DNA from: Magnolia sinica
Taxonomy: Eukaryota > Streptophyta > Magnoliopsida > Magnoliales > Magnoliaceae
Reading direction: 5' to 3'
Assembly: GCF_029962835.1 (NCBI RefSeq)
Contig: NC_080574.1
Span: forward strand, 20,062,001 to 20,126,000
DNA length: 64,000 nt
Below are positions 61,317-64,000 of the stretch, piece by piece (position 1 is the first letter of the stretch; every line of letters begins with the position of its first letter). Below the pieces are notes generated by a model. The model worked only from the letters and a program-made list of their open reading frames with translations. It searched no databases and had not been told where the DNA came from. The position numbers and the translations under genes are program-made.

Positions 61317-62978
61317 CACAATTTGGGAATTGTGTTCTACGACACGATCGATCGAATGAGAAATTAGCATGTAGAATTTCAGAAGTAGTACTACTTGTAG
61401 TGATGAAAGGAAGAAGATGAAGAACATAGAATCAAAATGGATGGGATTTGTGACTGTTTGAACGCGATGGGAATGAAAGAGAGCGTTATCCAATAGTCAT
61501 TCATGTCTGTTTCTCTCTCTGGATTAGAAAATTGTAGAAGATTCGAATTTTATTCTTTGATTCGGATATTCGTCGGAACTAAGAAAAACCAAACAACGAG
61601 AGACAGAAATATATGAAAACCGGTTGAGGGTACGAGGGAAGGACTCCAAGGAGGTGGCGAGAGAACCCGCTCCCGCTTTTACTACAGGCGTACTCGCACG
61701 TGCTGAGGTGAGACGCGTGCGAGAGCTACTGGACGTACATCAAGAGGACCCAAGTTGAATGTTACTTAGTGCTGGTTTGGATGGTTGTAATTACAATACG
61801 TTGGAATCCAAATCACATGTTCAATGAATATGATCTCAATTGGAATACGATAAACTTTGGTTGGATGCCGGTAAATGACACGAATGAAATAGTTTTAATA
61901 CCATAAATTAATATACGGGACATTGGATATAATCATTATAATAAACCCATTAAATAATATTTCAGCTAAAAATAAGGAAATTTGGAGCCTCAGATGTGCT
62001 GTAAAAGTGTAATATTTTCAAAATTCCTAAATTTTATAAGTGAGCAATAGAAGTAAGCTTACTTTTGAAAATCTTACTGTTTTTAGCATTTGCATATGAG
62101 CCTTTCATTTCACATTAATACAAATTATCATGGGTCTAGTCTCATGGCTCAGTGATAAACAGATTCTATTTCAACACATGATTTAGTGTGTGAGGATGGA
62201 TGCGTCAAAATAAATAAATAAAATCCAATTACCACTATTAAACCCCACCAAACGACCTCCTTTGCCCATATGCAAAAATGCGACAATTAAACATTATCAA
62301 ATCAGCCCTGAAGTTGGGGTGATGGTTGGAGTCTTGCCTTTATAACTGTAATTTTAACTAACTTACCAGTTTTTGAGCCACTGAACGCACCATGAGTATG
62401 CATGAATCTGGATCGTAGATCCAGTGGATGACACATGATCAATTGACATGCTGTTTGGACCGTAGATCTGGTGGACCCTACAGTGGGTGACACGTGATCA
62501 ATTGACATGCTGACTGGGGGTTCAAAACCAACCCAATAAGTGAACTCTAAATCAACAATAGGAAGTTTTTTTTTTTTTTTTTCTTAGTGCTAGACGGGAA
62601 CTACAGTCAAGTGATGGCTAGGATCATCAGTATGGCTTTTGAACAATCGGTCATCCACTGTAGATTCGCCACATGGACCGCCTTGATTCATGTTTCTATA
62701 ATACTCTGCGCTACCGGGGGTAGCAATGGTGTTGTGGAGAAGAAAAGATTATGTTTCTACATCGGTGAGTACTGAGTAGTACTAATATATATTGTGCTAA
62801 TCTAGAATATTATATATTTGAGATGTGCTATTTTTTGTTCTTTTTTAGCTTAAAAGTTTATTGTATCCTTACATATTGAGGTGCTCTTATATAAATAACA
62901 ATGAATAAGAAATCATTTTCTATTCTTCTCTAGTGCATGTAAGCTACTAGGCCAAACCATGTAAATTTTCATTGTGTT
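61317..62978 (-). promoter_or_regulatory. 5' flank of the kinase gene
   Basis: Upstream of the ATG; the frame is open to 61493 with two further in-frame Met codons. I could not identify a confident TATA box or transcription start. Segment 61770-62240 resembles a decayed MITE (ggtttggatgg ... ccaccaaacg). A degenerate SINE-like stretch (catggctcagtgataaac, then tttcaacac) lies at about 62148-62210. Confidence 0.4.
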
Positions 62979-62995
62979 AAGTGTGTAATTGTGTT

Positions 62996-63140
62996 ACATC
63001 CTGATCCATAGCTCAAGTGGTAAACTGAGTGAAAGATACCTCATTTCAACACTGAGGTCTTGGCATCGATTCCCTAATAGGGGTGGCTAACCGTGAAGTG
63101 TGAACTGACAGTGGGGTATACTAATTAAAAAAAAAAAAAA
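62996..63140 (+). mobile_element. tRNA-derived SINE
   Basis: A-box-like tagctcaagtggtaaact and B-box-like ggcatcgattccc are followed by a short body and a terminal A-run. The 17-bp TSD reads AAGTGTGTAATTGTGTT at 62979-62995 and AAGTGTGCGGTTGTGTT at 63141-63157 (three mismatches). Similar to plant Au-type SINEs. Confidence 0.85.
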
Positions 63141-63157
63141 AAGTGTGCGGTTGTGTT

Positions 63158-63769
63158 TATTAAATTCTTTAAATAGGCTAGTTGGGCCAAGGCTTAGGCC
63201 CTAAACTTGGCCCGAGGGTCAAACCCGGGCTTGAAATCTCAGTCAATGTTCAGCTCCAGTTAGGCCCGGCCAATGATGTGGACCAATCCAGCCTTTAGCT
63301 CAAATTATCAACTGAGCCACCGAAAGACTGACTGGATGCTTTAAAATACTTGGCCAGTTCCAATTCACCATACATATTCAGTTTAAAGCCATGGAGATGT
63401 TTCAATGATCTTTCCTTAATATAAATAAATAAATAATCTAACTTGGACCATTTCGAGCATTTGATTATTTAAAATATTCATCCATCCCGTTCTGGCTGGC
63501 CCTTGTCAGGGCAGGGCATCTTCATCCCATTTAAGGCCAGGCCCAGGGTTTAGTGGACAAGGCCTGAGCTAGTCGGGGCCATTGCTGCCATCCCTCATGC
63601 ACCTTTTCAGCACACGTGTCAACCAGGGAATCACGTTTAACATCTGCGTATTTAAAACTCATGAACTCATCAGCAGGTCGCACATGTGCATTGAATGATG
63701 GGCCGTTGACAAGTACCTCATCACCGTCCTTTCTTTTCATATACGGATGTCCCACCCGATGAGTGGTGC
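63158..63769. other. Intergenic, no gene
   Basis: 'ggcccgg'/'aggcccggcc' words at 63180-63270 suggest a hAT-MITE remnant ('gggctgggc' type). No coding frame is supported. Confidence 0.4.
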
Positions 63770-64000
63770 AGGGGAGGGAAGTGGATTAGGTGAGACACCG
63801 GCCTCACCCAAGAAGGAGCGGCCCTTACCGTGGCCCCAATGTGTGTATTCTATATCCCCACCGTCCATCCGTTTTTTCAGGTGATTTTAGGGTATTATTC
63901 AAAAAATAAAGAAGATTCAAATCTCAGGTGGACCATACTCTAGAAAACAGTGGTGATTGAACATCCTATCATTAAAAACTTGTTATGGCCCACCTGATAA
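63770..64000. mobile_element. Long-TIR MITE, copy D, cut by the window edge
   Basis: Left end and interior match copies A-C: gtggccccaatgtgtgtatt, ccaccgtccatccg, caaatctcaggtggaccat, gaaaacagtggtgattgaa. The right half lies outside the window. Confidence 0.7.

Noticed and set aside
63001..63080. tRNA gene (A- and B-box-like sequences)
   Set aside because: No cloverleaf could be drawn, and a terminal A-run with a 17-bp TSD identifies a SINE.

Overview
This is nuclear DNA of a flowering plant. It has spliced genes with GT-AG introns, nested Ty1/copia LTR retrotransposons with tRNA-iMet-type primer sites, hAT, Tourist-like and long-inverted-repeat MITEs, and SINEs. Many dispersed repeats carry 'gggcccaccatgatgt'-like termini, which I associate with magnoliid genomes; that placement is a guess.

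One protein-coding gene is supported. It lies on the minus strand from 61316 (ATG) to 16760 (TAG) and has ten exons. The spliced CDS is 1830 nt (609 codons plus stop) with consistent intron phases and no internal stop. It encodes a cytosolic receptor-like kinase: an N-terminal UspA-like domain, a Ser-rich linker and a C-terminal protein kinase domain. This family is usually labelled 'inactive protein kinase SELMODRAFT_444075-like' or PERK-like. The CDS occupies about 4% of a 44.6-kb locus, because introns 1 (11.3 kb), 3 (18.1 kb) and 9 (6.7 kb) are filled with transposons.

Layout: 1-16.7 kb is intergenic and MITE-rich. It holds hAT MITEs at 530-1208 and 11150-11802, a three-unit tandem repeat running into a long-TIR MITE, a Tourist-like MITE, a MITE inside an (AT)n tract, a 48-bp minisatellite, a probable solo LTR and a 90-bp-arm hairpin. 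16760-16846 is the last exon. Intron 9 carries copia element 1 (17547-22600). Exons 9 to 4 lie between 23512 and 28481. Intron 3 (28482-46625) holds copia element 3 (29000-41445, minus), which is itself invaded by copia element 2 (30965-36370) and by a truncated relative of element 1 (39544-about 40393). It also holds a non-autonomous LTR element (42007-46330) invaded by a 2.2-kb solo LTR. Exons 3 and 2 flank the repeat-rich intron 2. Intron 1 holds a roughly 9.9-kb non-autonomous LTR element (50207-60149) with an internal Tourist-like MITE. Exon 1 is at 61139-61316. The remainder is 5' flank with a SINE and one edge of a fourth long-TIR MITE.

All the retroelement coding regions I could read are broken by stops or frameshifts. 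Target-site duplications (TSDs) let most insertions be bounded to the base. I saw no tRNA, rRNA or CRISPR. The most notable object is the host kinase gene, which keeps perfect splice sites and an open frame despite at least six LTR-type insertions (five LTR elements and a solo LTR).
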